From Parus major (taxonomy: Eukaryota > Chordata > Aves > Passeriformes > Paridae): a stretch of DNA of 64,000 bases. Both the position numbers and the translations under genes were made by a program. Below are positions 33,716 through 46,637 of the stretch, piece after piece; positions within the stretch are counted from its first letter, which is position 1, and each line of letters opens with the position of its first letter. The notes beneath the pieces are model-generated. The model worked only from the letters and a program-made list of their open reading frames with translations, ran no database searches and was not told the DNA's origin. The DNA is taken from contig NC_031774.1 in the NCBI RefSeq assembly GCF_001522545.3, positions 50,745,363 to 50,809,362 on the forward strand, read 5' to 3'.

Positions 33716-36700
33716 GTCATCTGGTTTTGAGAGGAAAACACCCACTTCCTGAAGTAGTTAATCTTGAAAACAGAATGTTGGGACCCCTCTCTTATAACTT
33801 TGTATAACAAACCAAGTAGAAAAACAACTATCTGAGTGGTGGAGCAACATGATCAGCTGTTTTTTTGCTAAATTAAGCCCTTCTTTGAGCTAGGCCAGTG
33901 GATATCAGCTATCTCTGGATTTGAATGTATTTGTGTCTCAAGAGAATATTATGGGTATTTTGATGAATAATCAAGCCTCTAGACAGCACAACAGAGACTA
34001 TTTCTTACACATCGTTCCCAGGGAAACCAAACTGAAAGCAGAACTTTCCGAAGAGGAAGCAGCCATCGCAAAATACTGACCAGCTGTAGATGGATGTGCT
34101 TCACAGAAATACCTCTGGATTTTTATCTCCTTGTATCTATTTCTTAACAGTAAATAGATCTTTTAATCCCATTGTTCCTGCAGGTGAATTCAATTCACTA
34201 ATAAAGAACATCCTTTTCCAACCGCATCAATTTTACATTTGTAAAAAGTCCAGTGCAGTCTGTTCAGTAAACACAAAATTATTTCCCTGGACCTGAGAGG
34301 TATCAGGACAATGAGCGAAAAAACAGTCAGAAACATCTGTCCAACTTAACTTTTGCAATGAAAAAAATCTCTTCAAATCATCTTCAACTAAGCAATAATG
34401 CTCAAGCACTGTAAATTCGTGTATAAATTTGTTCTGTAGTAAACATCCTTACCTCTGTACCAAAGATAGCTTCTTATATTATATGCACTCTTATCTTTGA
34501 TATTTTCTTTTAGTAGTCTCATAAATACAAAGAACTTTTAAAGCCAAGTTATGGCACTATCAGAGTCAACCCAGAATCTTTTGATCAAATAATCAAATTA
34601 AATATCAAAAGGCAATTAAAATTAAAAAGACTTCAGTCTACCTCCAGTTTTCAGTCAAGCATGATGAAAGCATTATTATTATTTTATTACCTTCTATTTT
34701 CTTGAATCCTGGCTTATGGCTTGGGTGATGTGGATACACAATTATTGAAGAAGGTTTAACTTAGATCAAAGCAGCACTGAATTCAAAATGCTACTACTTT
34801 CTCTGAATTTCAGCAATACTGTTCCATGGGTTTCTTTCTGACCCACTGCCTTATAGGACAGCAAATTCTCAGTTTTCACAACACTTTTTACATCCACAAA
34901 GACATCAAATACATAAGAAATACTATTGCACTTAGATTTTTCATATCCTGTTAATCTTTTTCCTCATCTCCAATTAAGTGTTCGTATCAGGAAGAAAACA
35001 GATCTTCCTTTTTTTGTAACCACAGTATTTAATATCCTGGCATATAATATGAATAGTATACTGCTCTTGCTATAATTATTACTGATAGTTTTGTATTATT
35101 TAGTTAATGCCTTATACAACATTAAAAATCAGCATATTCCTGTACCCAGAATATTTCTGATTTAGGGGAACATGTGACACTAGTGCAACACAAAATAACA
35201 GAAGAGTGGCCTTAAGAGCTCAGTGACTGGTGGGATGAATATGCCTTCCTCTTTTGGCCAGGCAGCTCTGCTGGCTGCAAAGCAAACCAGCTCCATGAGC
35301 TCCCAGAATTGTTAGGATGACAAGAAAATTGCCATCCACTGACCTGAAGCTAATGTTGTACATATGGATCAGCACTGGGAGGCTGAACTCCCCAACCTGT
35401 CCCCCATATATAGAGCAACTGGAAAGAAATTGATTCCTTAAGAGGGATTCAAAGCAGGATGTGTCCTGAAACACTGCTTGCAAAGGTATTTCTGTGTCTC
35501 CGGTGATTTTAGGAGGAGTGAAGGAAGCCTCCTAACTCGGGCACTTAGTAGTTAGATATTTGGTGAGGTGAGTACTGCAGTGGTTCAGAGACAGTTCCAT
35601 TGTTCCTTTGAGGGCCCAGCCCATTTGTTTCTATTAACCTTCCAAAATTTTTATAGCAAGAGCTGTGGTCTTTCTACACCCTTTACATTTCCCAAAGCCC
35701 AGACATCCATCTGCAGAGCAGTAGAGAGATCAGACACCAAGAAATACAGAAAAAGAACCCAAAGAGAAGCACGGAGAGACAAGTTGTGATGTTTCTGTGT
35801 GTGTGAGTGCTTTTGTGTGTGCATCTGCCATGATGGCTGAAGTATGTTTTTGGTGTTGATACGTTTGTAGGAAAGGACAAAATAATTTCAATAAAATATA
35901 ACACCAATATGGTGACTGTGAGAGAATGTAATTAAAGGGATATGAGGCTGTGAGTGCTGATACAAGACAGTGGAAAGGGAAAGGAAATCAGAGGCATGGG
36001 AACATAATGGCTAATGAAGGATCTTAGAAGCTGAAGCCAAGAATTTAACTTCATAAAAAGTACATCAGGAGCCCAAGGATGTGTTCTCTTCAAGCAGACA
36101 AAAGCCAGACACAGTGGGGCTTGCTACTCAGCTTTGGGTCATTATTACATGTTGGTTCCATTATTTCTGTCTTCATCAAGTGTTATTAACTCATCATCAC
36201 CACAGGCTGCCTTTTTGTCATGTAAAGCTTTGTACTCTGAGCAAAATGCCATTCATTGCTCATAGCTTCCTCCAAGCAGAGGAGCAATACCTTTGTGACT
36301 GGAAGGATAGTCAGGATACCTGAAAGGCTGGAGCATGCTACAGAAGTGTGGCAGGTCCTGCCAGGGAGCTGGTGCCTTTGTGGAAGAAAACAGAGCAACA
36401 ACTCCATATGTTAAATCTCTAAAATGCCTAAGTGTGTATAGACAAAATTTTCTTCATTGCCAAAAGCTTCTTGGGTTTGGGATACAAATACAAAGATAGG
36501 TCATCTGAATTTTAGTTTGATTTAAAGTAAAAAGTCTATTTCATGCTTTATTTTTGAACCAAGTTATTACCAGGATTTTTTCAACACTAAAAGGAGCTCT
36601 CAGTGTCAGCTATATAGGAATCCAAATATTTGAAAAGTGTCACCAGATTCCACAGGTTGTCCTTTACAACAGATTCCTCAACTTTTATAAGAGCTGTAAC

Positions 36701-38639
36701 TGTAATTTTGACTGAGTTTCCATTCAGATGCATATTAGGAATGGTTTTAATCAAATTAACTAGGTGCTACTCATCAAATAAATATTTACAAATAGGTATT
36801 TTTCACCTGTGGTGGGGGAGAAATCTAGCAGACTAGAAAAAATTCCTGGCTAACTCTTTCTGGTGCTTTTGTTTCTTGCCTTCATTTCTTAAACAACTCA
36901 TTGCTCAATAAGCCCCTGATATCAATTCAACCCTTACATACTTCAAATGGCTCTGGTTTAACCTGCAGCAGATTATTCTGTCTCTTGCATTGAGTTTATC
37001 TGTCTGTGACTTCCTTGCAAAAGCAGGTATTTTCTTTGTGAATAAATTTTTCTTCTCTGAAATATTATTCATCTTTGTGCAAATTGGCACTGCTCAGAGG
37101 GGATGCTCTTTGGGTTTCTTTTGTAATCTTCTCTCTACCAAACACAGGCACCTTCTAGGACACTCATCTGTGCCCTGGGAAAGATGTGCAGTCCCCACCT
37201 GCTCAGTTTCTTCTCACTTTTAAAGAAAGGCAAGGCAAGTCTACCGCTGCTTGTAGTTTCTCTTTTCTTGCTGCCACACAAGGTTATCAGTAGAGAGCAG
37301 AGGAGTGATGGTGATTTGTTTCCCCTGTCACAGAGGTGTAGCACCCTCAGAAAATGTATGGAATGAGATATTCCTATTCGAGTGAGCCAGAGACAAAAAT
37401 CTGCACAGCACATGACCAGAATCAGCAATTCAGCTCTGCTGTGCACTGCAAGATTTCTCACACCAGCTGGATGAGTGTCACAGCTGAAAACTGAGTGAGA
37501 AGTACCTGGGTTTGCCTCAGGCATGGAGCCAGACACAGAATCTGACACAATCCCACAATCATGCCCAGCTCCCAAATGCATTTCTCCCTTTCCTCCATCC
37601 CTTTCCTGAAACCCATTTATTTTAGGGAACATCTGTTATGCTGGTATAACTGGAGGGCACGTTGTGCTGGTGTAAACAAGCCCAAGGGAAGTTTCATGCT
37701 GTCTTCCCACCATGTCCTCTTTGTTCTGCTCCCTTCTCATCCCACTGACAGCTGTGTCCTGGGCAGAGCTCACCATTTCTGTGGAAAAGTGTGGTATTTT
37801 TAGCCTGATTTCCTAATAATATGAGAATCGTGAGATCATGTCCTTCACGTGTTTGTGGAAAAAGCCATTGTAGAGGTGCCCTACAGCCTCTACCTTTCCT
37901 GGTAACTTTTTACCCTGTTTTTCAGTCTCAACCAAACATGTCAGAAGGTTGAAGAGTTCTGAAATATCAAATGACTTGTATCTCTCCTGAGAAAAAAGTG
38001 TCATGAAAGGAACGCATGGTAATAGCAGCACAACAAATATTAGGCCTCAGAAAATTTACAGGGTTTCTTTTCTCTCTTCTTTGCACCCATTAGAGACAAA
38101 TGTATAAGAAACCTAACCCCTTCAGTCCTGCTGCTAGTTGAAATTACTTTTTTTCTGTAAGGCTCAGTGTAAAAAAGGGTTATCTCACTGGACACTCCTT
38201 CCAGTCTCACTTGGGTATGTAGACAAGACTGATGGTCCAGAACTGTCTCCTGCAAGCTGTGTAATGACTGAAACATAGAGAATAATGTGTCAGAAGACAT
38301 TTTTATGTCTTCTGCTCTCAGTTTCCCAAAGCCTCAGTACTGTGAAAGCCCAAGGCTTACACTCTAGCTTATATTTGGGGTTTGATTTTTACTGTGTTTA
38401 CCTTGCTGTTTCTGACATACATCAGTGGTAGCAGAGGTGTCAACTGAGAGCTGAGTTTCATCTGTAGACCTCCACATACAGCAGGTCATCTGGCCAAACA
38501 CAGGAAACCTGATTTCCACCAAAAAGATTTTGCATTTCCTATCTAGAAAATATTAGTAAGAAGCATCTATCAGACCAAACAGTCTTCAGTGATACATGTT
38601 AAATAGATAATATGCCACAGAACCAGTAATGTTAATAAG
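33716..38639. other. Unique non-coding DNA, 4.9 kb
   Basis: No interspersed repeat recognised. It includes the longest open frame of the window, an ATG-initiated 165-codon minus-strand frame at 37135-37632, which has no recognisable domain and overlaps plus-strand frames. A degenerate GT-rich stretch lies at about 35797-35821 and a short ATT run at about 34674-34685. Confidence 0.5.
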
Positions 38640-38850
38640 GAGTAATGGGAAATTCAGATATAATTAGGATCCCCAGCTCATTGAGTCTAACATCTTAATC
38701 TGAACTACTTTAGTCTGTGAAGTTGTGCCCTACTAAATGCCTTAATTTCATTAAACTAAGAATGACCTGGAAGTTAAATTAAATTTTCAATTGTCATGAA
38801 AGAAATGGCCTTGCTGTGCGCTGTAAATTCTGATAAATTCCATTAATGAG
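38640..38850. promoter_or_regulatory. Candidate conserved non-coding island
   Basis: TAATTAGG (near 38661), CCTTAATTTCATTAAAC, AAGTTAAATTAAATTTTC followed by AATTGTCATGAAAG, and CCATTAATGAG follow one another within 200 bases. Such spacing of homeodomain- and TALE-like words is seen in conserved enhancers. There is no independent support. Confidence 0.22.
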
Positions 38851-41800
38851 TGTAGACAAAATGCTTAGGCTTCACACTATGAAAAACCCCAAAACCAGAC
38901 AAGGGCAATGGGCAACTTGATCCCTTTGTAAAACTTTGTAATTTTCTAACTCGTGCTTTTGCTTGTTGCAAAATTAAATTGACACTGAATTTAAATTTCA
39001 AAAGCATTGTAAAGACAATTTCATTTTTTTTTGTCTTTGTCCTTAGACTGAAGTCAACTTCAGGTTTGATCAACTCAGAGACTTATTTGCTAAAAGCTGC
39101 TGGCAAGAGGAATGAAACATTGTCATGAATTTTCATTTTGTTCCACTACATTCCATCAAAAATACTGAAAAGTTTATCCCTTTGTATTATGCTAAGATTC
39201 CTCAGACAGGCTATGGAGTCTGTGAAATGTTCTCAGTAAATATTGGTTTAATTTCCAGGTACAATTTTGGAAGATAACAGTTACACAACTTTCCAAGGAG
39301 CAACAGCATCCCAGCAGCACAAATTTACAGCTTTTGGACCAGAGCTATGGCATATGGATCAGAACTGTTTGTGACTCAAACCACAGAGTAAGCTGATGCC
39401 TTCCTGAAAAAAAAAAAAAGAGGAAAAAAAAACAAACCAAACTTTTTTCAGCAATGTTGGTAGAAAGGGGAAAAGCTAAGCTGGCTATCAAAATTATATT
39501 ACCTTATTGCCTGACAGTAATGTAGACTCTGGGAATTCAGGTGAGTAGGGAAAAATGCATTTAATAGAACATGAATAAATCTGTTTCAAGTATCATCTTC
39601 AGCTGGGGAGATAATGGGCTATTGAAAAGACCTGGTAGGGAAGACATGATTATGCCATCTTTCTCTCAGACATCTGAATGTTCTTCCTGAAGCCTTTTTT
39701 ATTTGTTTCTGATGTAAAATTTTACTTTATTTGCCACAATAGAGTAGTGTATAGTCTACCTCCCATTAAGGTCCATGGGGAGACTTAATACAATTGGGTT
39801 GGCAAACCGCCCTTGTCCATACTGCACTGTTTGAAATGGTTGCTCAACTTCCCATCTTTGACATTGTTTTCAAACATACAAGCTTTTTTTTAATGAAAGG
39901 AGTAAACTCAGATGTCAGAACCATTAGATTTCCTTTTATCCTTCGTGAGTACAACTGCAACAGGACATAGCTCTAAAAAGTTGCATAGACCTGTTAAATA
40001 GGAAGACTTCTTTGTAAGGAAATCTATAGAAAGTAGAGAATTGTGAAAAACTGAAGAGTGACAGCATCATACTTGAAGATAAGATGAGTATATGAAAGAA
40101 GAATGCCAAGGAAAAAAACCCAAAAATGTGTGGAGGCTTTATTAGTGAACAATCTCATTAGAATGATTCACAGTTGAGCAATTTTGCCTTAGAGGAGTTC
40201 CTTTGATTCATGGCAAAAAAACTGGGAGGCTCTGGAACCGAAGAAAACCAAGAATTAGTGATGGAAAACACCAAAAGTTTAGAATTTCAAATGTAGGTGA
40301 TTATTCCAAATGTTTTGAACAATCCTTGTAGTATTGTAGTGTTAGATGTCAGATTTCATACTAATGTTACATGTAGACACTCTGGTCTGAGACCATTGAG
40401 ATAATTTCTATAGTACTGGACCAGGATGGGTTTTAACTGATTGGTTTCTCAGGAATATTTGCCTAACTTGTTCTTAAAAATTTGTAAGGAAGGAAATAAA
40501 GTGTTATTCCTAATCTGCTCCTGTATTTTGTGTTCTGATCACTGATAAACTGGATGGATTCTGTAAACCAACTGTACATCTACCATAGATGGATGTTTTC
40601 ATCCTTTAGACAAAATGATGCTGGACTAGATTTTCATAACTTCCTTATGTGTCATTTTCTGACTGCAGATCTTTACAGTCATCCTTTCCATCCAAAGGTG
40701 GTTTTCTGTTGTCTTTGGGGTAAGATAAGGCTAGAAAACAACCAAAGAAAACTATTTTTGCTACTTTAATAGCATTGGCATTACTATTGCTATATTAATG
40801 GCATTGCTATTTTGTTTATGTGAGGGATTGCTGACAGAAGGAAACCAAAAATGAAACAAAATTTTGATAGACTAATATGTAAACTTTAGGGAAGTGGGAT
40901 TCCATCTGAAATGCAGGCAAACATGAAGAGGTGGAATGGGGAGTGTGGTCTAAGTCAGTTTCCTGCTGTGGGAAGTCAGAAATCAGGGTACAGCAGGACT
41001 GGGGCATGTGTCAATGGAATGTTGTGGGACAAAATGAGCATCTACCAGCCAAAAACATTTGCCTCCTCCCAGCACATTTCTCATCAATATTCCAGATTCT
41101 GCAAAGACCTACCTTGGAGACACCCTGACAGGTACAGTTAGTGAAAAAGAGGAGAGTTAGCATGTGCTGCCAAGTAGCACAAATGCAGGCCATGAGAAAA
41201 TCCCTGCTGAATCGCATGACCTACACAAGTGTGGCATGTCCACCAACACCCAGGCCTGAAACATCCGTTTGTCATCTTTCCACGAAAATGTTTCCAACAT
41301 TTAAACTTTAAAGTTTCCTGCGCTTATTGGAGATTTTGTTTTTTGTGGCATTTATGTCCATTTACGTAACTTCTGTAAATCTGTTGCTAATTGTTGTATT
41401 TGCTTCTTTATTTCATTTGTCCGATGCCCTTTGAGTGGTTTTAATAAAATCACATATTATGACTAATGGTCTCTGTCCCCCATCAGAGAGTACTTTTATG
41501 TCTCAAATAAAGAAGGTTTGACAACTAGAACACACGCCTTTGTTCTTTACACATCTAAGTCTCCAATCCCACTCTTTGACATAATGGGAGTCCTTCAGGA
41601 TGGGCTGAAGGGACAAGGTGACACTCACGCTGTGCAGACTGGGAGGGCATTGAGTCCACATGGTACTCAAGTTTCTCACTCAGCTCAGACAATAATGAAG
41701 CACTGAGACACAGCCTTCAAGATTTGCAAAGGAAGTTGTAATGGTGTGCTTCTCCCCCACATTCCCACATATATCCATATAAATCCCATATTATATCCCA

Positions 41801-42361
41801 TAATCTGCTCAGGTGATAACCACCAGGTTGTAATGGTGCATTTGGTCATGAGGGCTCTATCCAACTCAGACTGGTTTTGGGGAAGACAGATAAGAACACA
41901 ATAGCAAAGGCTAATTTGAGCAACGCATCCACCTAACCACAGTGCTGGTCAAGGTATGAATCAAGCCAACTTTGTAAGAAATATTTATGTAGTTGATATG
42001 CAGATAGAGCTATGAGTCCATTATCTTACCCCTTAAACTGTGGGAAGCCCAGGACCCCTTGAGGTCTAGTGAAGAGCAGTGGGCTGCATACCAGGATCTC
42101 CCCTGGAGTAGACAAGATTACTTCTTGAGTCAAAGAGAATCTTAATTGCATCTGTTACTCTGTACGAGATTTGGAAAGAAATGTGTTAAAATTTTGAAAT
42201 CTTAGCTAGGTGATATAAAAGGTTGAATGTGTACATAAAATCCTTTAGACATAAACTGTTGACCAAGTCTGGGACTAATCTGGATTCAGCTCCACCTAAA
42301 CTTCCTTCTGAGAAGGAGTTTAGAAAGCAAGAGGATCATTTCTGAACTTCCAAATTCAGCA
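38851..42361. other. Unique non-coding DNA, 3.5 kb
   Basis: No transposon recognised. A-rich runs at about 39407-39430 resemble simple-sequence decay. Frames of 63-76 codons (38843-39073, 40554-40769, 40816-41217, 41518-41706) occur on both strands without motifs. Confidence 0.5.
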
Positions 42362-42375
42362 GGGGGTGGGGGGGG
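42362..42375. repeat. G-rich tract G5-T-G8
   Basis: Five G, one T and eight G in a row. It has enough G for a tetrad stack but the loops would have to be zero or one base, so quadruplex formation is uncertain. Confidence 0.85.
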
Positions 42376-45300
42376 TCTCTCTGATAGTTTTGTCTGCCCC
42401 AATCAACTGTACCTTACCATCAAACCTTGTGAAACTACTGTCCTATTTACAATCAAACTTTGTTAAATCACACTGCTTTACATCAGTTAACATACTGCTA
42501 CTTCTCTTATGAAGTGCAACATCACCTGTGACAGAAATGCACTTAGAGCACACTCAGAAGTTACAGTGTATTTGGCACATTCTAAACATCCCTCTGGATA
42601 GATTATTGTATAACTCAGCTATGTCCAAATATCTAATTCACAAAAAGAAATTAAATATAAGCATCTATAGTGCTAAGTGTTACAAAAGCAATGTTACTGA
42701 ACAGTTCTGGTTAGATGGCACCAGAAATGGCTCTGTTCTTAAAAAGGCTGTTCCAGGAAAAGTTAATCCAAAAGTAGCTACTCTTTTTCATTTGCTCCAT
42801 TCTCCTCTGTCTGAAGCCAAATCTGCTTGGCACTACAGCATCTGGCTTCCAAGATAAGACTGTGAGATCCTGCAGAAGCATGCTATGGTTTCTGTGTGCA
42901 CAGATGTCAGCAGCTTTCTGCAGTGCAGGGATCCCTCTGTAATGGCTGAGAGTGACTTGACAGTGCTGTGCACTCCTAGACCCTCTCCTTATGCCAGCCC
43001 AGACTAATCACAGAAACATCACAAAGAGAAATGTGGAAGTTTGAAAGGCAAATGCAATCAAATTCCACACTTTCAGTAGCTCCTAGAATAACCTTGAGCA
43101 GTGAGCATTTGTCCCAGCAGCAATTCTGGTATGCTGGTCCAGAGGACAGTCTTAGTATTCCAAATAGAGTCAGTGCAATATTTATATACTAATTAAAAAG
43201 AAAATCAGTAACTTCAGTCAACAAATTAGCCTAAAATGTCTGTTGCCAAAATGTATGTACAACATAATTCTACAGATTCATCTTCAGTGGCCATATCCAT
43301 CTCACTTAACTAATATTTTTTTTAGTATCTCCATTCACATAAGGTATTTTTATATAGATATAAAATATTAAAATGCTGAACAAACCCTTGCAGTTCATAA
43401 TATATTGGTGGTTTCTTCCAAGGCAACACAAATTATAATGTCAAAACACTCATTTTGATAATACAGAAAAAGCAGGGATTTTCATTTTAGTCCTTCAATA
43501 AGATAATTATATCTGCTTATCCTGGAACTCATTGGAAAGTTAATGGTCTGAAACCATAATATTGACATTTTAAAAAAGTAATTTAAAAATAAATCTCTAT
43601 GCTTCACCTTTTCAATGATGCAAGTTTCAAAACATGAATCAAATGGGGTCAAAAAACAAATAGGAAACTTTTCTCTTTTTAAAATGAAAAAAAAATATTG
43701 ATGATAACCATTATTTTGGGGCCTGCATCTTTATCTGAATACCTGTCAACTTGGAGGAAGAAGATTTCTTTCAGAAGTAAGTTTGCAGGGAGGTGTGTGT
43801 TTGAGTCAGTTGTCTTTGAGTTCCTGGGCCCAGTTTCATTATAAATTACAGTATGTTTTACTTTAAAACAACACTTGGAGGCAGCGTTTGAAGTAGTTTG
43901 AAGTTGATCAAAGGTCTATGCTTGAGATACTTCAGTTTCAGTATTTACTATTGTATATTCAGAAAAATATAACAGTAAAAATCAGTCCAAACTCAGAATG
44001 TAGTAACTAGGATATAAGAAGAAATGTTAGTGAAAAAAAATGAGAAAGAACAAAAGAAATAGTTTAATCCACAGGAAAATACCACTGAAATTCCCAGCAC
44101 TCTGATAAATGAAATTTCCTTTGAGTAAATAAGAAAAGAAGAAAAACAGCTTGTGTTGCTGGGGTGGATAAGAGCAGGTCACCCAGCACAGGAATTCAGC
44201 ACCAGAATTCCAGAAGTTTCTCTTGGTTTTGGCCTCGGGTAAGCTGCAGAGGCCGTTCAGTTAACCTCACAAAGTCATTTAGAAATTAGAACAGCTAAAA
44301 AGCATCTGCAGTAGGATCTTATTGCTCTATTTTTTTCATAACTTTGTTACAAATCCCACATTTTCATTTTTCAAGTAAACCTATTTAAATTCTGCCTCTT
44401 ATGAGGCACTTTGCATCATATGACAGGCACAGGTGAAGCAATCTTTAACATCAAATGGTACCACTTTCACTCCTGCAATGTCCTGGACTAGGTCCAGCAT
44501 GTTAAGAGAACAAGAGTGTGCCTCTGTGCTGTAAAGGCCAGGAGAGACATCTGCAGTGGGGGTTTCTTGTGCTGAGGGTGTCAGGGCCACCAGGGAGCAT
44601 GTGGTGCCCGTGAGTGCTCCTCACATCTGTCACCCACTGGCTGGTCAAGGGCTCTTCGTGAAACAGGAAGAAATAGAAAGAATAGAGAAGTCACCCCACA
44701 AGAAGGAATGAAGAAATGGTGAAGAGAAAGGGCCTGGAGTTAAGAAAAAATTTTTAAGGGATCTTGAGATGGCAGAGACAAAGATGAGGGGGGACAGGAG
44801 GGAAAGACCAGCCTGCACCCAGGCAGGCTTGCATGAAGACAAACTGGAGGAAATGTCAGAGGGCAAGGGGAGAGGTCTTGAGGACCAAGGTATGAGGTGG
44901 GAATGTGAGGCTCATGTCACACTGGGACAATCCCATGAAACCAAGTGAAGGACAGAAAGAAATGAAGATCACTTTATATGCAGTGTAACTTTATTTCTTA
45001 GCAGAGCAAGATGTCATTTCTTAGCAACCTCAGGCAGTTTGAGATGTGACCAAAAAAAAGGTGTCAGTGATGAACTGTGGGATACCTTCTTGGAGAGAAA
45101 CTTTATCTGACAGGGTAGCACCTGTAAAACAAGGCACACAGTTCTCTGTGGTCCAGCAGTCTTGCTTAGAGAAACTCGCAACAAAAATTCAAAAGGATAT
45201 AAACAGGACAAGCTCACATAATTTCTTCACTTGATTTCAATGTACAGGGAAATTACACAGAGAAGACAATGACAATTTATAAGCAACTATGAAGCAACAG

Positions 45301-46552
45301 AAGATTTCCAGCAGAAAGGAATCACTAATGAGAATTACTATGCAAGCATGTAGTCTGCCACAGGAACTATATCATAAGAGTTAATTTTAAAAAGCCCAAC
45401 TGGAACATTCACATAGTAAATGCAACCAGCCTGAACAACAAAATAGAAGAGCTTTAGTAGTAGCACAGGTTGAGAAACTGGATATTATAACAAAAAACAC
45501 GTGGGCCTACACTCATTACTAGGATGCAGGTGCTGAAGAATATACACAGTTCAGTCACCATATGATCAAATTGGTTAAAACAGTCATGACCATCTTAAGT
45601 TAATTATGTGGTATTCTGCAGAATGAATGGTGAAACAGAATCCTTTTGGGTCTAAATCATCCAAGAGAAGAAGAATGAACAAAATTATGTTGTTGCAGTC
45701 CTGGGAATCAGCCATGGGCCAGTACAGTGAGAGTGGGGAACAGAGCTCTTGTTAACATTATTAAAGGCAGAAATCTGACAGGGAACAGTCTCATTTGGGA
45801 AGACCTTAATTTCCAGATAGAGGTTGGAAAGAAACTACAGCTTTCTGCCAGGTGCAGTAAAAAGGCCTGGAGTCAATTTCATGAAGCTGTAAAGAAATAT
45901 AACAAAAGCAAACACAACCCAAGCTTTAAATGACCCCAACTGAGCTCCCTCTCAGAAATTTGTGAAGCTAAATTAGCCACTTGGGCACTTAAGAATGAAG
46001 AAGATTTCTTCACTCACATGCCCTGACCTGTGGAAAAAAAATATCTAAAGAAAGATATATAAAGGGAATGAATAATTTGCTACAGATTTCAGTAAGAGGA
46101 GTAATGTTGACCACTAGGGTGAAACTGGGATGTGCAAGAATGGAAGAGGAAGCAAAATTCAGAATTTAAAATAATCTAGTTAAATATCACATGTTCTGTA
46201 CTCCAGAAGTTATCAGAGAGGAGAGGAGACCAGTGCCAGGCCATTCAGGTTTGCCCTTGTTCTTTGAAAGATCACTCTTAGTGTTGTGATGAGTGCACAG
46301 AAACACCTGCAGGACACTGCATTACTACAGCACAGAAGCTATGGCCTCTCCTTAAAACAGATCACAAAGACTTTTCAGGCATCCTGACATAAGATTATAT
46401 TTAAATCTTGTATTTCACAACAAATACTTCAACATAGTGAAAACATTAAAGAATGAAACTGTTATGCTCAGTGGTATACTCAGTTACTTCCAGTATATTC
46501 TTAATATACTGGGATGGAGGGAGGGACCCTGTTATATTAACTACTACTATAA
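42376..46552. other. Unique non-coding DNA, 4.2 kb
   Basis: No interspersed repeat recognised with confidence. From about 44640 to 44930 the plus strand is strongly purine-rich. Open frames of 62-109 codons, such as 42528-42857 (starting at GTG) and 44399-44590 minus, lack domains. GAATTC occurs twice within 25 bases near 44190-44210. Confidence 0.5.
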
Positions 46553-46637
46553 ATTAAACTACTATATTATAAAATTTAAACTTATTATAAAGTACTTAAA
46601 ATTAAAACTTATTAAACTACTATATTATAAAATTAAA
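46553..46637. repeat. AT-rich imperfect tandem duplication, period 58
   Basis: ATTAAACTACTATATTATAA, followed by AATT, starts at both 46553 and 46611. The sequence between them is made of related ACTTATTATAA and TTAAAATTAAAAC words, suggesting repeated slippage. The tract is nearly all A and T, with C in TAAACTAC-type words. Confidence 0.85.

Noticed and set aside
44399..44590. 63-codon minus frame that looked like a soluble domain
   Set aside because: No flanking splice sites that convince, no recognised family, and chance frames of this size are common here.
45600..45960. Possible LINE coding remnant (peptide with IWEDLNFQIEVGK)
   Set aside because: A faint resemblance to a LINE endonuclease motif (GDFN-type) was considered, but key residues and flanking motifs are missing.
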